Of a stretch of 17,344 nucleotides of DNA, positions 1 to 7,262 are shown piece by piece. Positions within the stretch are counted from its first letter, which is position 1; each line of letters opens with the position of its first letter. The DNA comes from Methanosarcinales archaeon. GTDB taxonomy: Archaea; Halobacteriota; Syntropharchaeia; Alkanophagales; Methanospirareceae. The notes under the pieces are model-generated. The model saw nothing but the letters and a program-made list of their open reading frames with translations. It did not search any database and was not told the DNA's origin. The stretch lies in NCBI GenBank assembly GCA_025464645.1, contig JAODGF010000147.1, positions 1 to 17,344 on the forward strand. The letters are read 5' to 3'. Made by a program: the position numbers and the translations under genes.

Positions 1-66
1 TACACTTGACATCTTTTCTTTGAAAAATTTCCTCGTGGACAAATTGGGTTAGCAAAAATTTCAGAA
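1..66. other. 3' flank of the tubulin-like operon, no gene seen
   Basis: This short AT-rich stretch follows the stop codon of the last gene of the leftmost operon. Read on the minus strand it has two short T runs that could help termination, but there is no convincing hairpin. I see no gene or regulatory motif that can be supported. Confidence 0.4.
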
Positions 67-1122
67 TTACCGTGAACCCTTAATCCTATCTGCAATCGTC
101 CTTATCTCATTCGAAATCTCATTCAAACTCGCCCTTATCCGTATCAGCTCTCTTGCAACACCCCTCTTCTCTTCATCCTCACTCCTCGCAAACCGCGTTG
201 ATATTGCATTGATTGAACTCGATTTCTCCTCTATTCGACCCGAAGTCTCATCCAACTCCGCTGAAATCTGACTCACGTCCACTCCTTTTCCTCCTCCTCT
301 TGATACATACACATATACGAATGCCGAACCCAGTATCAAACCTAATATTACCGACAGGATGACATAAAGAGAGATAGGAGGCGGCTCAGCCGCGACAGAT
401 AGCTCCTTATAATGCTCCGATAACTTTGATGCCCAACCCGGATGCCCTCCTTCATAGAGCTTGCGTATATCCTCTTCCAAATCGGTTCCACCAATCTTAC
501 CCCTTGCCTCTTCCAAATTTTTATCCATTTCGGTCTTCGCATCCTGAATCCCTTCACTCGTCGAGAAGAACTTCATTGAAGGCTCCAACGGTTGTATAAT
601 CCTCTCTAATGTCGCTCCATCCTTCGTCGTTCCCACCGTTAATTTGACATACACTTCTCGCTTTCCAATTCCTTTTGTTTCTTTGTATGCCTCGAATCCT
701 GGCTCTTCTACCGGAATTATTGGCTTTGGAACCTCCCCTGTTACTAAGATTGTCATGCGCTCATACTCATGCTCCTCCTTCCCCTTCCACACTATCCACT
801 CTGCCGCAGAGAGAATCTCATCACCGAACTTCCATTCCGGATTCTCCATGTTTGTCTCCAGTTTCAACACATATTCATCCGGAATATATGCCTTCTCGAC
901 CTTGTTCACATAAATGGTGAATTCGAGTTTATGACCCTCAAATTGGTCGGTATCCAAAAAATCTATATAGTATGTCTTAGTACCACCGGTATCTAAATTG
1001 ATGACATATGATTTGTCTGCATTCAGCCTCAGCACATCCTGCTGAGCTGATGCGATTCCTGCGGATAAAATTAATAGTGCGAGTACCAGAACAATAAGTG
1101 AAGCATAAAATAAACGTTTCAT
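67..1122 (-). CDS. Secreted-domain, single-pass membrane protein with cytoplasmic coiled coil (tubulin-like operon)
   Basis: The 351-residue product starts with a clear signal peptide (basic MKR, a hydrophobic core at about 8-22, an ASA|QQ cleavage site near 26). Next comes a beta-rich extracytoplasmic region at about 27-180, a helical stretch at 190-240, one membrane helix at about 250-273, a glycine-rich SRGGGKG stop-transfer segment and a charged coiled-coil tail at about 285-348. The expected topology is N-domain outside, coiled coil in the cytoplasm. The ATG overlaps the stop of the upstream tubulin-like gene in a 4-base ATGA, and its ribosome binding site (AAGGAG) lies inside that gene, so translation is probably coupled. 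The arrangement suggests a membrane anchor or sensor for the tubulin-like protein, an inference from context. I recognise no named family. Confidence 0.85.
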   Translation of the reverse strand: MKRLFYASLIVLVLALLILSAGIASAQQDVLRLNADKSYVINLDTGGTKTYYIDFLDTDQFEGHKLEFTIYVNKVEKAYIPDEYVLKLETNMENPEWKFGDEILSAAEWIVWKGKEEHEYERMTILVTGEVPKPIIPVEEPGFEAYKETKGIGKREVYVKLTVGTTKDGATLERIIQPLEPSMKFFSTSEGIQDAKTEMDKNLEEARGKIGGTDLEEDIRKLYEGGHPGWASKLSEHYKELSVAAEPPPISLYVILSVILGLILGSAFVYVYVSRGGGKGVDVSQISAELDETSGRIEEKSSSINAISTRFARSEDEEKRGVARELIRIRASLNEISNEIRTIADRIKGSR

Positions 1123-3824
1123 TCTCCTTCTTCTCCCCTTCCAATATTCAGTGATAAATCAGGCAGCTCCACACTCTTCATCTTCTCTTTCCTCTCCGCA
1201 CCAGCTTCTGCCTCAGCTTCTGATTCACCTGATTCCGTTATCTTTTTCAATTCTTTCAGCGAGGATAACATCATTGCGAGTGGTCCGCCCATCTCTTTTA
1301 TCCCCTTTGCCGCCTTCATACTGTCTTCTCTTAGCTTCGAAATCTCTGATTCTGCCTTCGTTAGATGTCTTATCACGCTTGAGGTGGTCTCTTCAGAAGG
1401 TATTCTGCCTAAGAAAACCATCGCTTTTTCTATGACTGATTTTATATCATTACCAAACCTGTTCGATAGGTCTTCAATCCGGTCAAGCAATATCTCCATA
1501 TTTCTTGATGAGTCATCTATCATCCTCAACATTTTCGCTGCTTTATCTTTTGATGGTACCCCCTCCATCCCTTTTAATTTGAATATCAATTCATCAAGCT
1601 CGTTTTTCAATAGCGTAAATCCTCTCTCTGCCTCTCTGGTCCATCGCGTCACCTTTGCCATGCTTTTACTCGCGTTTTCAAGCCCGTGAACCAGCATTGT
1701 AAGATTTGCTATTGAGTAGCTCTCCGGGTCTGGGATTCGGACATTTTTTATGTCCTCTGCCATATCCAGACCCGTTAGTAAATCATCGAACATCTTCAGA
1801 CACTGTGCAAGCACGATGGGGACATTGTTCCATATTGCTTCAGGCTCAATTATCTCGTAATCCTTCCAGTAATTCGTTACCATATCCCTGTTTTTTTCCT
1901 CCGCACCCGGTATGTATGGTATCCCGGTGATGATGGAGAATGGCTTTGGGGTTCCGTAGAAAAGGGAGTGGTGCCGCGGCAGTTTAGAGAAATCGCTCGC
2001 ATTATACGCGCGCTCAAGCCATTCCAATTCACGCAGTCGCGGCGGAAGACCTGGACCAGGCGCCCATGGTTGAACGCCAATCATAAGCGTGTACATGGCA
2101 AAGCTGTGTGCACGTGCTGGTGTATCCAGTTTCAGGACGTCTGCATCCTTTGTAAATCTTTCTGTCACCATGCTCTTAAATGCCCCACCGCCAAGCCTCG
2201 CGTCATCAAAATTGTCCGCCCTTGTGCTCAACACCGCGATGAAGTGCCCGAACTTCTCCTCCTCGTTCACCACGTTCCCCTGTGTATCCAGCGACAGGAA
2301 TCCGTAATCATGAAGGATGTCTATATATTTTGACTCCATGGCATTCCCTATCGAATGACGGTAGTTCACCATCGGATTGAATATGATGTCGCCCTCATTA
2401 ATCGGTGAATGCGTCCACCGGAAGTACTCTTCTTCACGGTCGAGTTTTTTCATAATCTCAAAGAAGGATAGATTTTTCAGGTCTTCTCTGCTTCGCTTTA
2501 AGCTTCTTATCTCCTCTTCTGATAGCTCTATCTGGTGATAACTCCTGGTGTTCAGCGGCGAAGTTATCTCCCGGAAGAGCTTGTTCTTAAGCGCTTCAAG
2601 ACGTTCTAAATTACGCTCTGCCAGTCTTTTCTCCTCCTCTGCGTCGCTTGCCCTTATCTCAAGGTCGTACACCTCCTCCTTCAAGCCAGATAATTTCTTC
2701 CTCGCTCTATCCAGTTTCGCCTTTGCATCCGCAGTTAAAGCAGCATTCACGTGAGAAAACATCCCCGCTGACGACTCGTAACTATCTATCTCTCGCTGAA
2801 CGTCCTTTATCCTCCCCTCAAACCTTTCCAATTCCCCCCTTTGTGAGTCTATTTTCCCCCTTATATCCGATATTTTTGCCTCTATCTCTACCAATCGCTG
2901 TCTTACCCGCGGTATCTCATCCTCAATATCATAGTACAAAAACAATTTCTCAGTAGGGAAAACGCACTCGTAGTAACCAAGGGAATCAAACCTGTTTTCG
3001 TAACCCCTCGCTCTGTTCTGGAGGTCATTGAGGTCGAGCCACTTACCTTTCGTTTCTACCGTTCCACCAGGCAGGAATCCGAGGTCGAGAAGGAACCTCG
3101 GTATCGCCCTTTCCAGCTCCTCATCCCGGTTCTGCCCTTGAAGGTCTCTGCCTAAAAGGAAGAATAATTTGAATGGATTAGAATAATTCTTGTCATCTAT
3201 TATGATGTCTTCAGTATGGGACATAAGGAAATGAAGTTCTTTCATCGCACCGAGGGCATTACCCGTAGGAAGCACGGATTCTTTGCTCGAGGGTAGAATT
3301 CCAATTCCAAACATCACCGGCTCAGACCCAAACTGTTTCGATATCCAATCGCGTATGTCAATGGCAACATCGAGGAGCATACTCGACCCCGTTCCACCCC
3401 CGAATGCGCACACCATCAGAATGAAAAAGTCCTTACCTCCTGTTCTGTTTCTCAATTCTGACGCCGCAGAACCTATCGCACTGAATATCCTCTCTCGATG
3501 CACATTATACATCGCTCTACCATATATTCGATGTTGTCCACATCCAGCACCGGCAGCCGAGAGATAAGGGTCAGGAAGCCATCTATTGGTGTTCCGCATC
3601 AAAATCGTATCCGGTCTGTTGAGAATTATCTTTTTTCTCTCTTCTACTTCGCTGCATGCGTTTGCAGATGCCTGGTCAGTATCTATAATCAGGAACTCCT
3701 CGTTCTTCGGCACTTTCCCTGTTTTGAACTTCAGCATTCGCAATATATTATTTACAATAATACTTCCCTGCCCCCCAATGCCAATTACAATCCGATTTAC
3801 CGTATCTTCTCCCTTCTCCATCAC
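1119..3824 (-). CDS. Tubulin/FtsZ-superfamily GTPase-like protein with coiled-coil insertion
   Basis: The 901-residue protein has the N-terminal glycine-rich loop GIGGQG (15-20), an IIDTD strand end (46-50) like the NTD of FtsZ, an AGAGCGQHR loop (91-99) and the tubulin signature GGGTGSS (142-148). These support a Rossmann-like GTP-binding domain of the Tubulin_2/FtsZ-like type. FtsZ itself has about 350-400 residues. Residues about 301-425 form a long charged coiled-coil hairpin, a middle domain covers 430-690, and a second mostly helical region covers 700-865 before an acidic, Ala/Glu-rich tail. I could not find the T7-loop catalytic aspartate motif. It sits between a three-helix membrane protein and a single-pass membrane protein. 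The start is GTG at 3824 or ATG at 3821, with GGAGGT at 3835-3840. Makarova and Koonin described divergent FtsZ-like families implicated in membrane remodelling; membership here is inferred. Confidence 0.85.
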   Translation of the reverse strand: MMEKGEDTVNRIVIGIGGQGSIIVNNILRMLKFKTGKVPKNEEFLIIDTDQASANACSEVEERKKIILNRPDTILMRNTNRWLPDPYLSAAGAGCGQHRIYGRAMYNVHRERIFSAIGSAASELRNRTGGKDFFILMVCAFGGGTGSSMLLDVAIDIRDWISKQFGSEPVMFGIGILPSSKESVLPTGNALGAMKELHFLMSHTEDIIIDDKNYSNPFKLFFLLGRDLQGQNRDEELERAIPRFLLDLGFLPGGTVETKGKWLDLNDLQNRARGYENRFDSLGYYECVFPTEKLFLYYDIEDEIPRVRQRLVEIEAKISDIRGKIDSQRGELERFEGRIKDVQREIDSYESSAGMFSHVNAALTADAKAKLDRARKKLSGLKEEVYDLEIRASDAEEEKRLAERNLERLEALKNKLFREITSPLNTRSYHQIELSEEEIRSLKRSREDLKNLSFFEIMKKLDREEEYFRWTHSPINEGDIIFNPMVNYRHSIGNAMESKYIDILHDYGFLSLDTQGNVVNEEEKFGHFIAVLSTRADNFDDARLGGGAFKSMVTERFTKDADVLKLDTPARAHSFAMYTLMIGVQPWAPGPGLPPRLRELEWLERAYNASDFSKLPRHHSLFYGTPKPFSIITGIPYIPGAEEKNRDMVTNYWKDYEIIEPEAIWNNVPIVLAQCLKMFDDLLTGLDMAEDIKNVRIPDPESYSIANLTMLVHGLENASKSMAKVTRWTREAERGFTLLKNELDELIFKLKGMEGVPSKDKAAKMLRMIDDSSRNMEILLDRIEDLSNRFGNDIKSVIEKAMVFLGRIPSEETTSSVIRHLTKAESEISKLREDSMKAAKGIKEMGGPLAMMLSSLKELKKITESGESEAEAEAGAERKEKMKSVELPDLSLNIGRGEEGE

Positions 3825-3870
3825 TCAATACCATACCTCCCGTAATTGGTCAATGCCTTGATTTTCATGT

Positions 3871-4311
3871 TTATACCCCCTTCTCTTTCGATTCGTAATC
3901 TTCTACCTTCTTTTTAATACCGCTCATCTCATCATCAAAATGCTCTAATTCCATCCCGCTCCCTCTTATATCGCTTTCAATCCCCGCAACCGTGCTATCT
4001 ATGCTTTTTGCCGCTGAAGCAAGCCTTCTTGCTTCTTTCTCTCCTTTGAACCACACTGAGACACCAAATAATCCAAATACAACTCCTACTGCTAATATAA
4101 TATATATCACGGCGTAAGAAGCAGAATCAGATAAAGAGGAAAGAATCTTATCCCGGTATTCATTCAACGCAAAGGAGATAACGGCGAATATTACACCGAT
4201 GACGGGCATAAGAAGAAGCATCTTGTCCACTTTTAACTTTGTCAGCATCACCACTACTTCTATGATTAGCAATATAGCAATAATCAATATCCCTATGCTC
4301 GAGGGTTCCAT
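3871..4311 (-). CDS. Small three-helix membrane protein, first gene of tubulin-like operon
   Basis: The 146-residue product has three hydrophobic segments (about 5-24, 30-49 and 66-88) and a charged, helical, probably cytoplasmic tail (about 90-146) with heptad-like spacing. There is no signal peptide cleavage site. It is the promoter-proximal gene, 46 bases upstream of the tubulin-like gene, and has its own ribosome binding site (GAGAGGT about 9 bases before the ATG). Its coiled-coil tail resembles in style the tail of the 67-1122 product, so both could contact the coiled-coil parts of the tubulin-like protein at the membrane. That role is inferred. I do not recognise the family. Confidence 0.8.
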   Translation of the reverse strand: MEPSSIGILIIAILLIIEVVVMLTKLKVDKMLLLMPVIGVIFAVISFALNEYRDKILSSLSDSASYAVIYIILAVGVVFGLFGVSVWFKGEKEARRLASAAKSIDSTVAGIESDIRGSGMELEHFDDEMSGIKKKVEDYESKEKGV

Positions 4312-4372
4312 ATCTGATACCTCTCTCTCTTTTAAAATATTTATTTCTATTAGTTATTAAATTTCGGAGTAT

Positions 4373-4390
4373 TTAAATATATAAGTTACG
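4373..4390 (-). promoter_or_regulatory. Archaeal TATA-type promoter of the tubulin-like operon
   Basis: Read on the minus strand, a TTATATAT box at 4377-4384 sits in the 79-base gap after the radical SAM gene, about 70 bases before the ATG at 4311. Transcription would start near 4355 and leave a leader of about 45 bases that includes the GAGGT ribosome binding site. A second A/T run at 4331-4343 is also possible but would leave almost no leader. This separates the tubulin-like operon from the upstream genes. Confidence 0.55.
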
Positions 4391-5434
4391 CTATTCGCTA
4401 TTCAAGAATGCTCTTTCAAAAAAGAACTCGCTGCATAAAGGGTCTTCTGCCATATAATCGCCGGAATGGAGATATGCCCTTACACGGCATCCACCACAAA
4501 TATCTTTATATTTGCACTCTGCACACTTGCCCTTCACCTCACGATTTCTCAGTTCAAGAAAGACTTTCGAGTTCAGTAACTCACGAAGACTCATCTCACG
4601 GACATTTCCTGCTTTTACTTCTAACAGCGGACACGGCACGACATCGCCATTCGGCTTGATAGAAAGCATACCGATAGCAGCTCGACAGCCGGGAGTCTCG
4701 GTATAAAAGAAATCGGGAACGAAGAGCCCTTCTTCTTCTTTCCTTTTCAGTACCACCCAGTACTGGCATGCCTGAGTCGTGCAGATTTCGAGTGCTCTTC
4801 TTTTGTTCTGTTCTTCATATAGCTGCATCAGGTTTTCTGCGTACTGGACACTGCCGAGTTCACTATCTGGCATTACTTCCTTTCCCCTGCCCATCGAGAC
4901 GTAATGAAAGAACCTGCACTGCCTCGCACCCAGATTCTCAGCTATGTCAATAATCTTCCCAATCTCTCCTTCGTTCTGTTTCATTATACAGGGGTCAATC
5001 ACCAAGCTCAATCCCGCATTTCTAACCGCTCTTGCGCTTTTGGTCGCCTTCTCAAAGACGCCTTCTCCTCTTATTGCGTCATGTGTCTTTTGAGTGCCGT
5101 CAATTGGTATTATGACATCTTCGACACCCACGTTTTTCAAACGAGCCGCGACTTCTTCGTTGAGCAATGTTCCGTTTGATGCGAGCACAAGATGCAAACC
5201 TCGCTCTTTACCATAAGAAAGGAGGTCGAATAAGTCCTTTCTCAGTAATGCTTCTCCACCGCCAAATGTGATGCTCGCTTTGTCGCCAAATACGTTCGCT
5301 ATTTCGTCTATGAGTGCAAGGGATTCATCTGTGCTGAGCTCATCCTCTAACGACGTGCCCGCTTCGTAGTAGCAGTGTTTACAGCGCAGATTACACTCGC
5401 GCGTAATGTTCCAGTTGATGTTGTACCTGGGCAT
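4391..5434 (-). CDS. Radical SAM/SPASM-domain protein, substrate unknown
   Basis: The 347-residue protein has the radical SAM cluster motif CNLRCKHC (Cys14, 18, 21), a GGGE segment (58-61) in the SAM-binding position, and a C-terminal SPASM-type cysteine set (Cys250, 268, 304, 307, 313, 316, 334) expected to hold one or two further [4Fe-4S] clusters. Length and layout match the heme-biosynthesis (AhbC/AhbD, NirJ), PqqE and cofactor- or peptide-modifying groups, but I cannot assign the substrate. It is a soluble cytoplasmic enzyme. The ATG is 6 bases after the stop of the citrate/homocitrate-synthase-like gene with no clear ribosome binding site, so the two are probably co-transcribed and coupled. 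No precursor peptide gene is visible next to it. Confidence 0.85.
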   Translation of the reverse strand: MPRYNINWNITRECNLRCKHCYYEAGTSLEDELSTDESLALIDEIANVFGDKASITFGGGEALLRKDLFDLLSYGKERGLHLVLASNGTLLNEEVAARLKNVGVEDVIIPIDGTQKTHDAIRGEGVFEKATKSARAVRNAGLSLVIDPCIMKQNEGEIGKIIDIAENLGARQCRFFHYVSMGRGKEVMPDSELGSVQYAENLMQLYEEQNKRRALEICTTQACQYWVVLKRKEEEGLFVPDFFYTETPGCRAAIGMLSIKPNGDVVPCPLLEVKAGNVREMSLRELLNSKVFLELRNREVKGKCAECKYKDICGGCRVRAYLHSGDYMAEDPLCSEFFFERAFLNSE

Positions 5435-5440
5435 ATTCGT

Positions 5441-6676
5441 TTATGGTTCTACCGACATAATTCTCCTTGCATATTCCGGATATTTTGCAATGAACTTCAT
5501 CTCGTCCTCAGTCACTGGCTTCTGCGTGTGTACGTTCGCATACCTTACGAGTTCCAATATCTTACGAGCTTCTGCATCATCGCGAAATTTCAGCTTATAT
5601 TTTCCTGCTACGTTCTTGAACCCTTTTATTCCCGAATATTCACCCGTTGTTATCAGCCTGCCGGTCTCAATCTGCTCGATATGTCCCCTGCCGACCTCGG
5701 TATAATCATACAGTTCATAATTCCTGCTGTCCTTCAACGTGCCGTCAGCGTGTATTCCGGATTCATGCGCAAAGGCGTTATCACCGACCGCAGGCTGGTT
5801 TACTGGAATAGGAACTCTAAAAGAGAGAGAAGCGTATTTGCATATCTTCCACGCCTGGCTTAAATCAATATCCTGTAATTGGTATTTGTCTTTAAAACCA
5901 CTCGCTTTCTTTATCGCAAGTATTGTGGAGACCAGGTCTGCATTGCCGGCTCGCTCGCCCATTCCGTTAATCGTGGTGTTGATGTACGCGTCAACACCTG
6001 CGTCTATTGCTGCTTTTGCTCCTGCAACTGAGCATGCAACCGCCATCCCTAAATCATTATGGCAGTGCAGTTCGATGGGAATACACACCGCCTCGGCGAG
6101 TTTTTTTACTCGCTCATAGATGGTGAACGGGTCGTCATAACCGAGCGTGTCACAGTATCTTATCCGGTCTGCTCCGTGCTGTTTTGCTGCTTCGGCAAAT
6201 TCTATCAGCCGTTCAAGTTCTGTTCTCGAAGCGTCTTCTGCATTGACACCAATAGTCTCTGCTCCGTATGCCCTCGCTGCATCAACCGCCTCACACATCT
6301 CTTTTATTATGTCCTCCCAGCTAAATTTGCCCATGAATTTGCCCTCTATCATCTGTTTGGAGGTGGATATACTCAAATTAACGTGTTTCAGTTTCGGCAC
6401 CAATCGAAAAGCTTCTTCTACATCTCCCTTTATTGCTCTCAACCACCCGCTGAGGCGAATGCGTTTCAGAGCTCCTATCTCGGCTAACGCCAGATTAGCA
6501 TTCAAATAGTTCGTTTCGTGTCTCGTGACCGGAAAACCGAATTCACTCTGGAAGATGCCTGCCTCATCCAGGTAAAGGTTCAGCAACGTCTTCTCTAACT
6601 TCGCCAATCCCAATCTCGATGTCTGCACTCCATCCCTGTTCGTGACGTCAATGATGTATATCGTGTTCTTCGTCAT
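5441..6676 (-). CDS. Re-citrate synthase / homocitrate synthase family enzyme (LeuA/NifV superfamily)
   Basis: The 411-residue protein belongs to the HMGL-like acyl-CoA synthases, which condense acetyl-CoA with a 2-oxo acid. It shows DVTNRDGVQ (10-18, with Arg14 and Asp15 in the active-site position), a metal-binding HCHND motif (204-208), the NGMGERAGNADL loop (237-248) and HESGIHADG (304-312). It ends near 411 and lacks the C-terminal leucine-feedback domain of full-length isopropylmalate synthases. The N-terminal TNRDGVQ wording differs from the TTLRDGEQ usual in NifV, AksA and LeuA. It recalls the clostridial and syntrophic Re-citrate synthases, so citrate formation from oxaloacetate is a strong alternative to homocitrate. 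That comparison is from memory. It is the first gene of a two-gene unit with the radical SAM protein. Confidence 0.85.
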   Translation of the reverse strand: MTKNTIYIIDVTNRDGVQTSRLGLAKLEKTLLNLYLDEAGIFQSEFGFPVTRHETNYLNANLALAEIGALKRIRLSGWLRAIKGDVEEAFRLVPKLKHVNLSISTSKQMIEGKFMGKFSWEDIIKEMCEAVDAARAYGAETIGVNAEDASRTELERLIEFAEAAKQHGADRIRYCDTLGYDDPFTIYERVKKLAEAVCIPIELHCHNDLGMAVACSVAGAKAAIDAGVDAYINTTINGMGERAGNADLVSTILAIKKASGFKDKYQLQDIDLSQAWKICKYASLSFRVPIPVNQPAVGDNAFAHESGIHADGTLKDSRNYELYDYTEVGRGHIEQIETGRLITTGEYSGIKGFKNVAGKYKLKFRDDAEARKILELVRYANVHTQKPVTEDEMKFIAKYPEYARRIMSVEP

Positions 6677-6723
6677 TTTTATTCTTGATGCAATCCCTCT
6701 TTTTCACTAAATATGGCTGTTAA

Positions 6724-6745
6724 CTTAAAAATATATCCTTTGCCC
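6724..6745 (-). promoter_or_regulatory. BRE/TATA promoter of the citrate/homocitrate synthase-like gene
   Basis: On the minus strand GCAAAGG (6737-6743) followed by ATATATTTTT (6727-6736) resembles a BRE plus TATA box. It would place transcription start near 6707 and give a leader of about 30 bases before the ATG at 6676. A GAGGG at 6695-6699 lies 18 bases from the start, too far for a good ribosome binding site. The promoter shares a 99-base gap with the divergent KhtT-like gene. Confidence 0.5.
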
Positions 6746-6746
6746 A

Positions 6747-6770
6747 TGATATTTAAATAAAAACAGGTGT
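6747..6770 (+). promoter_or_regulatory. TATA box and ribosome binding site of the KhtT-like gene
   Basis: TATTTAAAT at 6750-6758 lies only about 22 bases before the ATG at 6776, which predicts a very short or absent leader. AGGTG at 6765-6769 would nevertheless work as a ribosome binding site about 6 bases from the ATG if transcription starts slightly upstream. Both readings are compatible with archaeal promoters. Confidence 0.4.
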
Positions 6771-6775
6771 TATAA

Positions 6776-7258
6776 ATGCGAATCTCTGAACTTCCGGAAA
6801 TAGGCACGAAGTATGAGATAGAAAGTCCCAAAGGGGATAAAGTAGCGGTCATATTTTTAACGACCGGTGAGATAGAACTGTATGTTTTAGAAGCCGGAGC
6901 TGAGAAGCCCTCGGTTACAAGACTGACCCCGGAGGAAGCTCGACGTGTCGGCAGCGTTCTGACCGGAGCGTTACTCACAATAGAGCATGAGGACGTTGAG
7001 GTCTCGTTCTCCGATATTTCTGACCTCAGAATAAACATCCATGTGTGTCCGGTAACAAAGGGTATGGTAGGAAAGAGCATCGAGGATTTGGCAATCAGAA
7101 AGAGGACAGGCGTCACGATAATAGCTCTATCGAGAAAGGGGCAGAGTATCATCAGTCCGCCACCGGAAACGGTCTTCGAAGAGGGAGACCTGATAGTGGC
7201 ACTGGGTGAGCGAGAGCAAATAAAGGCATGTGCGAGGGAGATTCTGGGACAGGTTTAG
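6776..7258 (+). CDS. khtT: KhtT-like RCK_C (TrkA-C) regulatory subunit of a K+/H+ antiporter
   Basis: The 160-residue protein begins with the KhtT-type N-terminus (ISELPEIGTKYEIE at 3-16) and ends with a TrkA-C/RCK_C domain at about 85-155. The domain signature is a KRTGVTIIAL strand, a PPPETVFEEGD turn and an IVALGEREQ strand. Such subunits sit on the cytoplasmic face of CPA2 antiporters and gate potassium efflux; Bacillus KhtT is known to bind c-di-AMP. It has no RCK_N nucleotide-binding domain. The stop is 4 bases before the ATG of the antiporter gene, so the pair forms a KhtTU-type operon. Binding of c-di-AMP or another ligand here is untested inference. A long reading frame on the opposite strand (6679-7152) is spurious. 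Confidence 0.85.
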   Translation: MRISELPEIGTKYEIESPKGDKVAVIFLTTGEIELYVLEAGAEKPSVTRLTPEEARRVGSVLTGALLTIEHEDVEVSFSDISDLRINIHVCPVTKGMVGKSIEDLAIRKRTGVTIIALSRKGQSIISPPPETVFEEGDLIVALGEREQIKACAREILGQV

Positions 7259-7262
7259 ATAG

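Noticed and set aside
5375..6509. Several plus-strand frames of 90-160 codons over the synthase gene
   Set aside because: They are antisense shadows with Cys/Phe/Ser-rich translations and no recognisable domain.
6679..7152. A 157-codon minus-strand frame opposite the KhtT-like gene
   Set aside because: It is antisense to a clearly recognised gene and has a low-complexity Ser/Thr-rich translation without family resemblance.
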